From: Lunularia cruciata
Taxonomy: Eukaryota > Streptophyta > Marchantiopsida > Lunulariales > Lunulariaceae
Assembly (NCBI GenBank): GCA_948567375.1
Contig: OX419760.1
Span: 38,936,001 to 39,000,000, forward strand
Reading direction: 5' to 3'
DNA length: 64,000 bases
The first letter of the stretch is position 1, and every line of letters begins with the position of its first letter. A program made the translations under genes and the position numbers. Of this stretch, positions 23,746 to 34,019 are shown one piece after another. A model generated the notes under the pieces. The model did not search any database. It was not told the origin of the DNA and saw only the letters and a list, made by a program, of their open reading frames with translations.

Positions 23746-25125
23746 TCAAACTAATTTTTTTTCTTTGCTATGCTTATCTACACATCCAGAATGCAGAGTG
23801 TTTCTATCCTTGTAAAGGAGACACTCATTGAATATCACATCTTTTCTTCTGATGATTTTCTTACTATCTACATCCCAAAACTTGTACCAAAAGTCATCTG
23901 CACCATATCCAATGAAGAAACACTTCTTGGGCTTTGCATCTAACTTGTCCCTCTTCTTTGCATTGACATGGACGTAAGAGACACACCCAAAGACTCTTAG
24001 GTGCAACAAACTCACCGGTTTTCCTGTCCACTTCTCTTTGGGCAGCTTATGTTCTAAGGAAACGGATGGACCCTTGCTGATCAAGTATGCTCCAATGTTG
24101 ATTTCTTCACCCCACAACACCTTGGGTAGACCAGCATGGATCCTCATGCTATTAGCTCTCTCATTCAAAGTTTGATTCATGCGCTCAGCTACTCCATTCT
24201 GCTACGGTGTGCTTGGTAAGGTCTTCTCCATTCTGATTCCATGTATTGCATAGAATTACTTGAACTCACTATTGTCATACTCACCACCATTGTCAGATCT
24301 TAGTCACTTTAGCTTTGCACCCGACTCATTTTTGCCCAAGCTTTTCCACTTCTTGAAAGTGACAAATACCTCTGATTTGTGCTTCAAGAAATATACCCAA
24401 ACCTTCCTGGTTGAGTCATCTATGAAGATGCCATAATACTGTGAACTCCCAAGAGATGCAAATGGAGAAGGACCCTACACATTTGTGTGTACAAGCTCTA
24501 GCTTCCTGGTCCTAGGTGCTCTTCTACCCTTCAAGAAACTGACCTTTTTTTGCTTCCCAAATATGCAATCTTCACAAAAGCCTACATCAATGGTTTTCAA
24601 ATCTGGTAGCTTGTCCTTCTTCATCATCACCTTCATGCCTTTTTCATTCATATGCCCAAGCCTGGAATGCCAAAGATTACCATTTGACAATGTGTCGGCA
24701 ACTGCTATCATCTCCTTGGTGTTGTTGGTGATGTAGAAGGTCCCAAACTTGTTTCCCCGTGCAACCACCATAACACCTTTGGTGATTTTCCATAAACCAC
24801 ATTCAAATGTTGTGACATACCCTTCATTGTCAAGTTGCCCAATTGAAATTAGATTCCTCTTCAAGCCTAGAACATGCCTAACATTTTTCAGTTTCCACAC
24901 AAACTGATCAGGCATTTTTATACAAACTTCACCTCTCCCCACAATATCCCAAGGCTCATCATCAGCAAGATACATTTTGCCAAAATCACTAGCAATGTAA
25001 TTCAACATACAATCCTTCCGTGAGGTAGAGTGAAAAGAAGCTCTTGAGTCAAGAATCCATGACTCCGTAGGACTGTCTGCACTAAGGATCAAAACATCAT
25101 TGACTTCTTCTACAGCTGCATTCAC
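23746..25125 (-). pseudogene. C1 protease, GAG-pre-integrase and integrase
   Basis: 25125-24475: protease-like ESWILDSRASFHST, where the catalytic DSGAS has become DSRAS; then pre-integrase zinc residues in LWHSRLGHMNEKG and CEDCIFGKQKKVSF. Integrase core follows with stops between 24470 and 24190, then 24180-23746 contains NQTLNERANSMRIHAGLPK and LRVFGCVSYVHVNAKKRDK, blocks of the integrase C-terminal part. The zinc knuckle of gag lies just ahead, near 25130-25210 (KGHTRKNCWLLKK). Confidence 0.88.
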
Positions 25126-25374
25126 TGAGTCCTCATTTTGCCCCTTGCTTGGATTCTTCTTTAAGAGCCAACAATTCTTTCTTGTATGCCCCTTCTTACC
25201 TCAATGCCAACATCCATCACCTTTTGACCTAGACTTGCTTCTCCTCTTGGATTTGGATCTGCTTCAATTGTCACTATGATGCATAGGTCTTCCTCTGCTT
25301 TCAAGAGTATTCAGGCCCAGTCCAGAGTTTGTGCTTCACTCTCTCCTTCTAATATCTTCACTGAGGATCAAATT

Positions 25375-25797
25375 TCAAATTTCCTCAAACCTTAGTTTCT
25401 TTGACCCACAAGAATTACGTATAGCTATTACAGTTGTACTCCAACTTTTAGGTAAAGAGGACACAAGAATTAAAGTGTGTACTTCATCCTCAAAACTGAT
25501 TTCCACTAAACTTAATTGGCTTGTGATCAGGTTGAACTCATTAATATGGTCTGTGATAGAATGACCTTCATATATCTTCAGGTTGAAAAGACGATGTATC
25601 AAGTACACCTTGTTGGAAGCAGATGGTTTTTCATACATATTAGACAAAGCTTTAAGTAGACCTTCTGTAGTCTTCTCCTCTAGAACATTGAACACCACAT
25701 TTCTAGCTAGTGTCAGGTGGAAAACTCCCAAAGCTTGTCTTCATGTGACATGAGCTCTGGTTTCACACGCCTGAGAGGTACATGAAGTTTTCTCCTC
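25375..25797 (-). pseudogene. C1 gag, N-terminally deleted
   Basis: Frame 25731-25375 carries the copia gag (UBN2-type) blocks EKTTEGLLKALSNMYEKPSA and LIHRLFNLKIYEGHSITDHI, followed by SLPKSWSTTV. The first part expected for copia gag is missing: upstream, after about 60 bp, sequence becomes LTR. A deletion joined the LTR to the middle of gag. Confidence 0.8.
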
Positions 25798-26379
25798 GTT
25801 CTGAGCCATTTGCTCCTACTTCCATGAGAACAAAAATTCTAGATTTTACTCACACTCAATATAGAGTACAGATCTTTTGGAAGCTTTGCTCCAACCAGCT
25901 CTTTTAACATCCAATCTGCTCTTGCATTTATCCTAATCCCTCCTCCTGGTCATCTCTTGCTGCTCTGATTAAAACAGATCTCACATAACCAGCCTCATGC
26001 AAATCACATTTATCACAAAGTTCCACTCACTTCTTTTTGAGGTGCACCTCTGTTCAACTTGCAACATCAGATTCTCTCTACTCAACTCACAAAATCAGCC
26101 TCTCTCTGCTCAACTTGCAAAATCAGCTTCTCTATGCTCAACTCATGAAGAAATCCAGCTTCTCTTTGTGCGGGTCGTAGGGTTGCACACACACTCACAG
26201 CAAGTCGTAGGGTTGCACACACGCTGAAGCTCAAGAGAAGGCACACTCTCGAAGTATCACCCCAACACTACATTGTCAAACACCTGTCCCTAGACAAGAA
26301 GATCTTGTGGATGATCTGAGCTGCAGATCTAAGCATCTCAGATGGGTGAATTGGAAGGATTAGGCTCCACATCCTAACA
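25798..26379 (-). repeat. 5' LTR of C1, truncated at its inner end
   Basis: Matches the 3' LTR from its TGTTAGG start (26379) to about GGAGCAAATGGCTC (25800), but lacks the stretch equivalent to 21200-21390. It also contains a local duplication around GGTCGTAGGGTTGCACACAC (26166 and 26202). Confidence 0.75.
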
Positions 26380-26384
26380 AGAGA

Positions 26385-27000
26385 TTCTGAGTGGAGCAAG
26401 TTGAATGACAAATTGTTGCACCAATCTTGACGTGGGCAAAATTCAAGAGTGCAATAATTAGTCGGTTCCAATCTATAAATACCACATGAGCTGCATGAGA
26501 TAGGTTGGCAGAGTTGAAATAGATTGGCTTTGTAAGAAGCTACATCATGCAATTCCAGAATACCATCATGCAAATTCTAGATATATTGGAAGGTGAAGCT
26601 CTGGATTGATTTATGAAGGGCTTAAAGTCAAGAACCAAGTAGAGGTAACCATGCAAGAGCCACAACACTTAGAGGAAGCCATGCCATTAGCCAAAAGTTT
26701 TGATTCTTTGGTTGCAATAGCTTGGTCTCAACCTTGACCTCCATAGAACCTATTGATAAACTACACATGGGTGGAGGAGCCGGCACCAATGGAGATTAAT
26801 GCCATTCAACGGAGACCACTTGGCTTTGCAAATAGAGAGAAACTACAATAAAATGGTGGTTGTTTTTATTGTTGCTTATTGGGATATCGCTGAATGTCCA
26901 CTCAAGAATGAGCAACGTTGACAAGTTGCCCAGATGGAGTTTGTGGAGCAGAATGATCAAGGAAACAAGGAATCCTAGTAGGAGATTTTGAGCCATCTAT
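26385..27000 (+). pseudogene. H1 gag, 3' part
   Basis: Continues the gag cut at 21199. It aligns with H2 gag (62603-63190): YITQFQNTIMQILDILEGEA-like block near 26545-26610, an EVTMQEPQHLEEA-like block near 26640, and a decayed zinc knuckle GCFYC near 26860 in which the His has become Tyr and the spacing is altered. Confidence 0.8.
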
Positions 27001-27089
27001 TGGGAGCTTGATTAGTTCTAATGGGATTGAAGGCTCGACCGATGCAAGTTTGCTTCACTTGCATGTATGATATCTAATTGGGGTTGTAG

Positions 27090-27460
27090 GATTTTGGTTG
27101 ATTTTAGAAGTTTAGAGAATTGCATATCTATGCAAGTAGCAAATAGCAAAGGAATTGGATGCTCATATCAAGCTAGTAGTTGGAAGTAGGTTGATGATGG
27201 TGGATGGTAGAAAGGGTTCTACATTCCGTACTTCACATCCTATTACCTTCAAGATTAGGAAGGAGTATTTGGAGTGTATGAGGTTTGTAGTGGAACCTCT
27301 ACACTATGATATCATTCTAGGACTACCTTGGATTGAACGTCATAAGGTTCGATTTGATTGGACCCAACAACAAATTCAAATACAACACCAAGGTAAGAAT
27401 TTCCGATTAGGTTGTCTGGCACCTCTAAGTAAGATACTTAAAAATAGTCAATCCTAAAAT
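27090..27460 (+). pseudogene. H1 aspartic protease
   Basis: GSRLMMVDGRKGSTFRTSHP, then YDIILGLPWIERHKV, the retropepsin flap and ILG-type C-terminal block. The upstream catalytic triplet (near 27100) has decayed from Asp-Ser-Gly to Asp-Phe-Arg. The frame is open from 27155 to 27457. Confidence 0.8.
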
Positions 27461-27463
27461 GGG

Positions 27464-27650
27464 AAGTTTTTCAAGAAGGTAGCCATAGAGCAAGCCTTGA
27501 AGGAGGATGATTCCCAAGATGGGAATTTTACCAAGAAAACAGCCATGGAGCAAGCTTTGAAGAAAGATGAGTCCCTAGATGGGAAGTTTGTTAGTGAAGC
27601 AGCCATAAAGCAAGCTTTGGAGGAAGATAAGTCTATTTTTGTGCTGTGGA
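27464..27650 (+). repeat. Three in-frame 60-bp repeats in the protease-RT spacer of H1
   Basis: Three successive units encode variants of D-G-x-F-x-K/S-x-A-x-x-Q-A-L-x-x-D-x-S. The DNA unit starts GATGGGAA and includes GCCATGGAGCAAGC or a variant. The same three-unit array is found in H2 at 63660-63845, so it belongs to the family. Confidence 0.85.
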
Positions 27651-27719
27651 TCAAGCCGCTTGCACAAGGACAATCTGAGGAGGACCAAGAGCCTCATCAA
27701 GCAATGATTGATCAGATTG

Positions 27720-30000
27720 ATTAGGAGTTTGCAAACGTGTTTCCGGATGATCTGCCGTAGGGATTACCTTCTGATTGTGGTATGCCCTTCAAGATTGAGT
27801 TATTGCTAAGAAGTACTCCATTAAGTAGACCAATCTATCGGCTCTCACCAAAGGATTTGGAGGAGTTGCAAATAACACTTACGGAGCCATTGGAGAAGGA
27901 CTTCATATGACATAACACCTCTCCTTGGGGAGCACTAGTACTATTTGTTCCAAAGAAGGATGGAGGACTTCATTTCTATATTGATTATCAATGGCTCAAT
28001 AAGCAAACAATGAAGAATGCATATCCCTTGCCTTGTATTGATGACTTGCTTGATCAATTGAGTGGAGCACGAGACTTTTCCAAGTTGGATCTTTGTAGCG
28101 GCTATTGGCAAATCCCCATTGATAGGAAGGATGTGCAAAAGACTTTGTTTTGCACAAAGCATGGGCATTTTGAGTGGAGAGTTCTACCTTTTGGGCTCAC
28201 TAATGCTCTAGCAGTCTTCATGGATCAGATGCATTGGGTGTTGGATGGACTATTGGATTGGTATGTGATGGTGCACTTGGATGATATCTTAATCTATAGC
28301 AAGACAAAGGCAAAACACGTGAATCATGTGCAAGAAGTCCTAAGACGACTACAACAATGGAAATTTTACTATAAAAAGTCAAAGTGTGCTTTTTGGCAAA
28401 AGGAAGTTACCTTCTTGGTTCACAAGATCTCATCAGAGGAGATCAAGATGGAAGAGGAGAAAATCAAGGCCATTACTAATTGGCCTACTCCAAAGGATGC
28501 TATAGAAGTACGGGCATTTAATGGATTGGCTAATTTTTATCGATGGTTCTATCCATTATTATGCTCATGTGGTTGCACCATTGACTGACCTCTTGGGGAA
28601 GAACTTGAGCTTCTAGTGGACCACCAAGCACAAAGAATCATTCCAGAAGTTGAAACATATGGTGGCTTCAAGGCCTATTCTTCAACCATATGATCTTCAA
28701 CTACATTGTATGGTTGATTTTGATGCTTCTAACTTTGCAATTGGAGTCGTGTTGTAACAAGAATTCCCAAATGGACTACATCCCATTGCCTTTGTGTCTC
28801 GCCAACTAAATACGATTGAAAGAAATTACTCTACTCAAGATCAAGAACAACTTGCAATGGTATATGCTACCAAGGTATGGAGGCATTATCTCTCAGGGAA
28901 ACAAGTGATCTTGTGAACCAATCACAAACCATTGTTGCAAACCTTACACTTGAAACACATGAAGAGTCAAAATCATCAATGGGAGGAACAACTCCAATTT
29001 TTTGACATCAAACTTGAGTACAAACCATGTCGGTTCCATATCATCCATGATGCTCTATCACAACTTCCTGATTTGAAGTCTCTTCCTCTCATCATGGCAA
29101 CAATTACAATGGTGTCAATTGATTCTAAGGTCCAAAATGAGTTTTGTCAGCTCTACAACAAGATCTCTTCTTCCAAATGGTACATGGTTGCCTTACAACA
29201 TGCAATATGGTGTACAACACCTTCTCCTTCAAGGAAGGCCTTCTATTACATGAAGACAAGATCTATATTCCAACCAAAGGTGATCTCTAACTTGTGTGTC
29301 TTCAAGAAGCCCATGATTTACCAATAGTTGGTCACATGGATATGGACAAGATTTACCCTCCAACACTGATGGTGGTGGCCCAACATGACACAAGATGTTC
29401 AAGAGTTTGTCCAATCGTGTGAGAGTTGCCAATGTAACAAGGCCAACAACCAAAAGCCGAGTGGACTCCCTCAACCACTCCCCATTCCATTTGCTCGATG
29501 GGAACATATGAGCTTGTATCTCATCATATCTTTTCCCAAGACAAAGCAAGGACACACAACAACCGTGGTGTTTGTGGATAAGCTTAGTAAGAAAATTCAC
29601 TTGGCACCAACCTTTGATACCATGGATGCTCCAACCTTAGCGCAAATCTACTTCAACAATGTCTTCAAGCATCATGGGATGCCATGTGTACTCATCTCCG
29701 ACCGTGATCCTTGATTCACCAAGAAGTTTTGGCAAGCACTCTTCTAGATACTCGATACCACGCTTGCTTTGTCTATGGCCTACCATCCTCAAACTGATGG
29801 ACAAATCAAATGTGAAAATCATACTTTGGAGGATATGTTGCGTGCTTTCATCAATGTCCACCATGCCAACTAAGATGAATGACTTGCAATTGTAGAATTT
29901 GCCTACAATAATTCCAAATAGGCAAGCATCGGATTTCTCCTTTTTTTCTCAATTTTGGCCAAGATTTGCTTGTTCTAGATTCTCTTCTTTCTCCTACTCC
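27720..30000 (+). pseudogene. H1 reverse transcriptase, RNase H and integrase
   Basis: RT: NAYPLPCIDDLLDQLSGARD and LCSGYWQIPI (28010-28110), VLPFGLTNA (28183) and the active-site block MVHLDDILIYSK (28269-28304). RNase H: FDASNFAIG near 28720, LNTIERNYSTQDQEQLAMVYA-type block near 28800-28870 and NHKPLLQTLHLKHM near 28920. Integrase: zinc-site CESCQCNKANN (29420-29450), FPKTKQGHTTTVVFVDKLSK (29530-29590), VLISDRDP near 29690 and AYHPQTDGQ (29777-29803). Order and motifs are Ty3/gypsy. Scattered stops, for example at 28584 and 29713, break the frame. Confidence 0.9.
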
Positions 30001-30389
30001 ATCTCAGGTTCCTCACACTTTAACCTTCTTGACCACCATATCACAATCTCTCCAACAAGCCAAATCTCACCTCCTTGTTGCCCAGAATCGTCAAAAACAA
30101 TATGCGGACCACCATCATTATGATCTCACCTTTGAAGTCAATGATAAAGTCATGCTATCCTCTAGTAACCTACCCCTCGCACTTGATACCTAAGTTTGTA
30201 AACTCACCCCTAATTGGATAGGACACTTTGATGTCACCCAAATCATCTCTCCTGTTGCTTATCAACTTGCCTTAACTTGTCATATACGCATCCACCCTAT
30301 CTTTCACATTTCCAAGTTGAAACCCTTTATGCCTAACCCATCTTCTTTTTCCTCTTGTATCCAACCTCCTCTTCCTCCTCCTCCCATCC

Positions 30390-30560
30390 GTATCAATGAT
30401 CATGAGGAGTATGAAGTTGATTGTATCCTTGCATGTTACCACATTCAATGAGAATGTTGACAACATATAGAGTACAAGGTCCTTTGGAAAGGGTATACCC
30501 TTCATGATGCCACATAGGAACCTCTTTCTCACCTCCAGAATGCACAAATGGCCAGCTAGG
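30390..30560 (+). pseudogene. H1 chromodomain, decayed
   Basis: HEEYEVDCIL is followed by stops and then IEYKVLWKGYTLHDAT, a stop where Trp is expected, and EPLSHLQNAQ. This is the chromodomain arrangement at the C-terminus of chromovirus integrases. It is preceded by RIHPIFHISKLKPF, the block that usually precedes a chromodomain. Confidence 0.8.
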
Positions 30561-30613
30561 AGTTTGAAGCTTCAATGGTGACAAAGACATCACCAACTAG
30601 CGGTGGGGAAATA

Positions 30614-31036
30614 TGTAACAATATGGAGTTTAACAACGTAGTTAGTAAGGCTAACAAAGTAGAAAATAAGCCCAATTAGCCCAAAATATCCCAAAAGTAT
30701 CTAAAAAGCTTCTTGGGAAGCTTCTCAACTAGCTTAACTTGCATCCCAAGTAGGTAGTTTCTAGAAGGAAGCTTCTAGAAGCTTTCAACTAGCTTAGCTT
30801 GCATGCCAAGTAGACTTTTAGAAGGAAGCTTCTTGAGAAGCTTCTTGGTTAACTTGGCTTGCACTTTAAAAGAGTGGCTCAAGGAAACTTCTTGAGAAGC
30901 TTCTCAAGAGCATTATATGCTACCTATAAATACCAAAGCCAAAGCTCATGCTAGGAATTTGGAGTTTTCCCACATTTAGATGTCCTAATATGAGTTTCCA
31001 TTCTCCTATTTCTCTCCTTGGTCTTGGTTGTTTATA
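30614..31036 (+). repeat. 3' LTR of H1, with heat-shock-element-like cluster
   Basis: 423 bp. The motif GAAGCTTCTAGAAGCTTTC at 30768-30786 has GAA, TTC, GAA boxes at exact 2-nt gaps. Other GAAGCTTC copies lie near 30719, 30825, 30837 and 30896. TATAAATA is at 30925-30932. The end is TTTATA instead of TTTTACA, a single C-to-T change plus a short difference. Confidence 0.9.
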
Positions 31037-31041
31037 GTGGA

Positions 31042-32001
31042 GTACTTCTCCAAGAGGATGAGTTGGTGGCACTTCTTGACCAGTCTAGTGAAGGGATTGC
31101 TTATTTGTTCCTTGATTGGGTTCTTAGTCATTTTGGTGCACTAGTTGAGGTTTTGACTAATTAGGGTACACAATTCTTGGGAAAGTTTTAAGTCTTCTGT
31201 GACAAAGCCTTGATTGATCATTTTACTACCTCTTGAGATCACCTTGAGGCAGAGGCTTAACAGAGTGAGTGGTTCAAATGGTGAAGAGAAGATTGCATAA
31301 GTATGGTTTGCAAAGAGGTCACATGGGAGGTTGGGATTTCCAATTACCTTGGTTGGCCATGAGCTATTGGTTTAGTTGGCAAGCTTCCTTGGCATCCTTT
31401 CTTCCTTACTTTTTACTCTATGAACAAGATCCAAATTTACCTATAAGCATTTGTCAAGATACTAATCTAGTTTTGGACTTGGATGATCAAGATATATGGA
31501 TGAATGCATGTTTTCACATGCAGAGAATGATGCTGATGGCCTTTGAGAACTTGGCAATTGCTTAGCATAGGGTTACCTTATGCTATATTACTATTCAAGG
31601 AGGAGGTTATAGATCCTTGATCCGTTGATTTCATCTAGGTGACTATATATCTATAGCAGACTACACCAACAACACTTAATGTTACTATAGGCTGCACTAT
31701 TTTGATAGTGCATGAGGTTTTGCCTTCTAGAGTCCTCATGTTGGAAGGACATGATGGTGTTGTTTGGAAGGATCAGGTGCACAATTGTGCACCATGCCGC
31801 CTCCCAAATATTGATAGCACTATGGACCCAAGCTTAGTACTTTTAGGTGCAGGCTTGTGGTGTATGTTATGCCACTCTTTTGGTGGAGCTGCTACTATGT
31901 TGGTGTGTGATACCTATTTGAGAGGATGACATATGGCATATTTGACTCTTCCTATCATTATGATTCCTCAAGGGCAATGGTTATGCTCTAGATGTACTTG
32001 A
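31042..32001 (+). pseudogene. Element P: integrase C-terminal half with PHD finger
   Basis: After H1 the integrase core resumes: a Tyr-Phe-Ser start, a TNQGTQFLG-like block near 31160, VQMVKRRLHKYGLQRGHMGG (31269 on), LLYEQDPNLPISI and EVLPSRVLMLEGHDGVVWKD (31714-31770). Then 31861-31995 reads C-x2-C-x11-C-x2-Y-x4-H-x2-Y-x14-C-x2-C. This matches a PHD finger C4HC3 with two Cys codons changed to Tyr (TGT to TAT) and the conserved Trp before His changed to TGA. Conserved MLVCD and PQGQWLC blocks support it. In other proteins PHD fingers read histone H3 tails; a targeting role here is inference. Confidence 0.88.
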
Positions 32002-32171
32002 CCTATAACTAGTTCACCATTTATATGTTATAGATTGCAGATAGGTGACTAATAATGAGGCTAGATAGCACCTATCCTCTTGATCTTTGCCTACCATAGG
32101 GTATACTACATACTTGGAATAAATGGCTATCTAGAGTTTGAGAGACCTAACCGCTAGCTAGGAGGTGATTG

Positions 32172-32812
32172 TGACACTATAGAGTTCATGTATGACTTAT
32201 GTGTAAGTTGTGCTTCTATAGTGCATGGTGTTAATATCAATGTATGTTGTGTAGTGATGTATATATGCATAAAAATTATCACAACATTTGTAGTGCCAAA
32301 GCTAGGTTTCTCAAACACTAGAGTGGTAGTGTTGGTAGTCATAGGTATTTTGGTAGTTACTCATAGACTACTTGTTGGTAATTCAATTTTATGTTAGGGC
32401 TATTGATCACATGGTGGGACCCACCATCACTTGCACCATTGGATGTGTCATATATGGCACCATTAGGGCTAGAGAGCTAAGTCAAGCAGAGGGGTATATC
32501 TTGGAAGTGTAGCTCCAAAGCTCACTTCTTTGATGTTTGAGCCTTTGAGTTCTTGACTATGGTGGACAGAGGCTGATGAGTATCACCTGGAGTCTCTTGG
32601 CTAGAGTTGGTGTAGCTTGATTGTAATCAATGCCCAATTGTTGGCAAATTGTTGAGTGAATGACCAAATACATATCTGATTTGAGTGTGATTTGAGTGGA
32701 AGAATGAACACATTATTGTGGCACTTTAGAGTTCATGTATGACTTATGTGTGAGTTGTGCTTCTATAGTGTATAATGTTGACAATGATATTGTGTAGTGA
32801 TGTATATACACA
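32172..32812 (+). repeat. Direct repeat pair, possible 3' LTR region of P
   Basis: About 95 bp starting GTGACACTATAGAGTTCATG at 32172 recur from about 32718 (GTGGCACTTTAGAGTTCATG), both continuing with TTGTGCTTCTATAGTG and TGTGTAGTGATGTATATA. The first copy begins shortly after the P integrase ends, where a 3' LTR should start. True LTR ends were not established. No coding domain is seen between. Confidence 0.5.
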
Positions 32813-33270
32813 TGACATGACCTTTCATAGGAGAAGAGGAAAACAGGTGTTGATATTGTAGGCAAAAGTGATGGTTTGGTGCAGTTGGATTAGCAAAGGG
32901 TGCAAAGAGGCACAAGAGATGGTTGAGGATTTATAAAAACTAGAGGAACTCCATTGAATATGAAATATTTTCTAGAATTCCCATTGAACTAGGTAAATTT
33001 GGGAGAGGGATAAATGAACACAAGGGTTAGGAGATGCTTTGCAAAATCAAGGATCAGATTGGAGGGTGAGATCATCATCTTCATGAAAATGATTAGATAA
33101 TTGTATATGATCAGTTCTATTTTGGTCTTCAAGAATGCCTCTTGTGAAATGATTATCTTATGATCAATTTTTTTTCCAATTGATAGTCTTTGCTCTCTTC
33201 ACTATAACCTAAGAAAATAAATGTTGCTATTCAAAAATCAAGCTTAAAATGCAGATTGTCATAAACATGA
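32813..33270 (-). pseudogene. Copia element C3, integrase C-terminal fragment
   Basis: On the minus strand, just left of element K, the translation contains IFLGYSEESKDYQLEKK and, after a frameshift, a decayed form of the following IISRDVIFED block, both typical of the copia integrase C-terminal region. Quality declines towards 32813. The remainder of C3 lies on the other side of K. Confidence 0.7.
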
Positions 33271-34006
33271 TGTAATACCAAGAGCTAGCTATATGATCTA
33301 GATGTGAAATTTGGTTTGGTAACATCTAGAATGTTGTTATACATGATGGTCAAAGTAGAGCAGATAGAAGTATCACCAAAAGAGTATTCTTACTAATAGA
33401 GCAAAAACCAAAATAGACTTGAGAACCTTAGAACCAATAGCTAAACATATGATTTAAAGGTGAGAATTGGTTTGGTAACATCTGGAAGGATGTTACACAT
33501 GATGGACTAAACAGATTAGAGAGAGGTATCATAAAAATGGGACTTCCTACTAATAGAGTAGGAACCGGAATATGCTTGAAATCTTTGAAGGCAATTTTGG
33601 AGGCCTAAATGGATGAATTAGGCCTAAAAATGTGCAGATGCCTCCCACCCCAATGCAAGGGAGGCTAGCCTTCTCTCCCCCTGGTTTGTCTCATCAAGAG
33701 CTTTCCAACAATACCTTACGTGATTCTGAGACTCCTACAAGAAGATTCCTAAAAGATTCCTTTTGGTCAAAGCTTGTTTGACCAACCAGATAGGACCTAG
33801 ACCAAACATGTCACCCATCCAAGTAAGTAATCCAAGGGTGGAGCTAGCTGAAGTGTCACCTATCTGTGTGCCTAATCCTATGGTGGAGCTTCCTTGGACG
33901 AGATCCTCTTTGTCTATATAATAAAGAGAAGGTGCTCCTTTGGGGCATCAAATGTTTGAGTTTGCAATCTATGTTATCTCTCTTCTCTTGATCTCGGGGC
34001 ATTACA
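33271..34006 (+). repeat. 5' LTR of K
   Basis: TGTAATACC...ATTACA. A TATATAATAAAG box lies near 33915, about 90 bp before the end. Within the LTR, a block with TTGGTTTGGTAACATCT occurs twice (about 33311 and 33467), an internal duplication shared with the 3' LTR. Confidence 0.93.
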
Positions 34007-34007
34007 A

Positions 34008-34019
34008 TGGTATCAGAGC
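34008..34019 (+). other. Primer-binding site of K
   Basis: TGGTATCAGAGC, an exact match to the common plant initiator tRNA-Met primer site, one base after the LTR end. Confidence 0.92.

Larger units (their letters stand above)
21200..26379 (-). mobile_element. Ty1/copia element C1 nested in H1 gag
   Basis: Minus-strand element with termini TGTTAGG (at 26379) and CCTCAACA (at 21200), forming inverted ends TGTT...AACA. The flanks are GGAGA (21195-21199) and AGAGA (26380-26384), a 5-bp target duplication with one G-to-A change. Removing the element makes H1 gag contiguous and like H2 gag (GTGGAGATT). Order on the minus strand: 5' LTR, gag, protease, integrase, RT, RNase H, polypurine tract, 3' LTR. 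The 5' LTR lacks about 190 bp at its inner end, and primer site and gag start are missing. Confidence 0.9.
20205..31036 (+). mobile_element. Ty3/gypsy element H1 with heat-shock-element-like LTRs
   Basis: The element has 423-bp LTRs at 20205-20627 and 30614-31036, both starting TGTAACA and ending TTTTACA or its decayed form TTTATA. It is flanked by a perfect 5-bp target duplication GTGGA (20200-20204 and 31037-31041). A tRNA-Met-type primer site follows the 5' LTR and a purine tract (CGGTGGGGAAA) precedes the 3' LTR. Internal order is gag, protease, RT, RNase H, integrase, chromodomain, which is the chromovirus order. Gag is interrupted by copia element C1. The H1 coding region is broken by stops, so it cannot act by itself. 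Confidence 0.92.
15785..32171 (+). mobile_element. Ty3/gypsy element P with PHD-type integrase tail, split by H1
   Basis: Plus-strand gag, RT, RNase H and integrase remains run from 15785 to 20204 and resume at 31042 after the H1 insertion. The integrase reading crosses the H1 insertion site without loss: the GTGGA target duplication lies in codons for a Met-Val-Glu stretch that continues with Tyr-Phe-Ser on the other side. The 5' LTR is missing; the left end is a junction with C2 at about 15785. A direct repeat beginning near 32172 may mark the 3' LTR. The element carries many stops, mostly explainable by C-to-T or G-to-A change, so it is the oldest layer of this nest. Confidence 0.8.
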
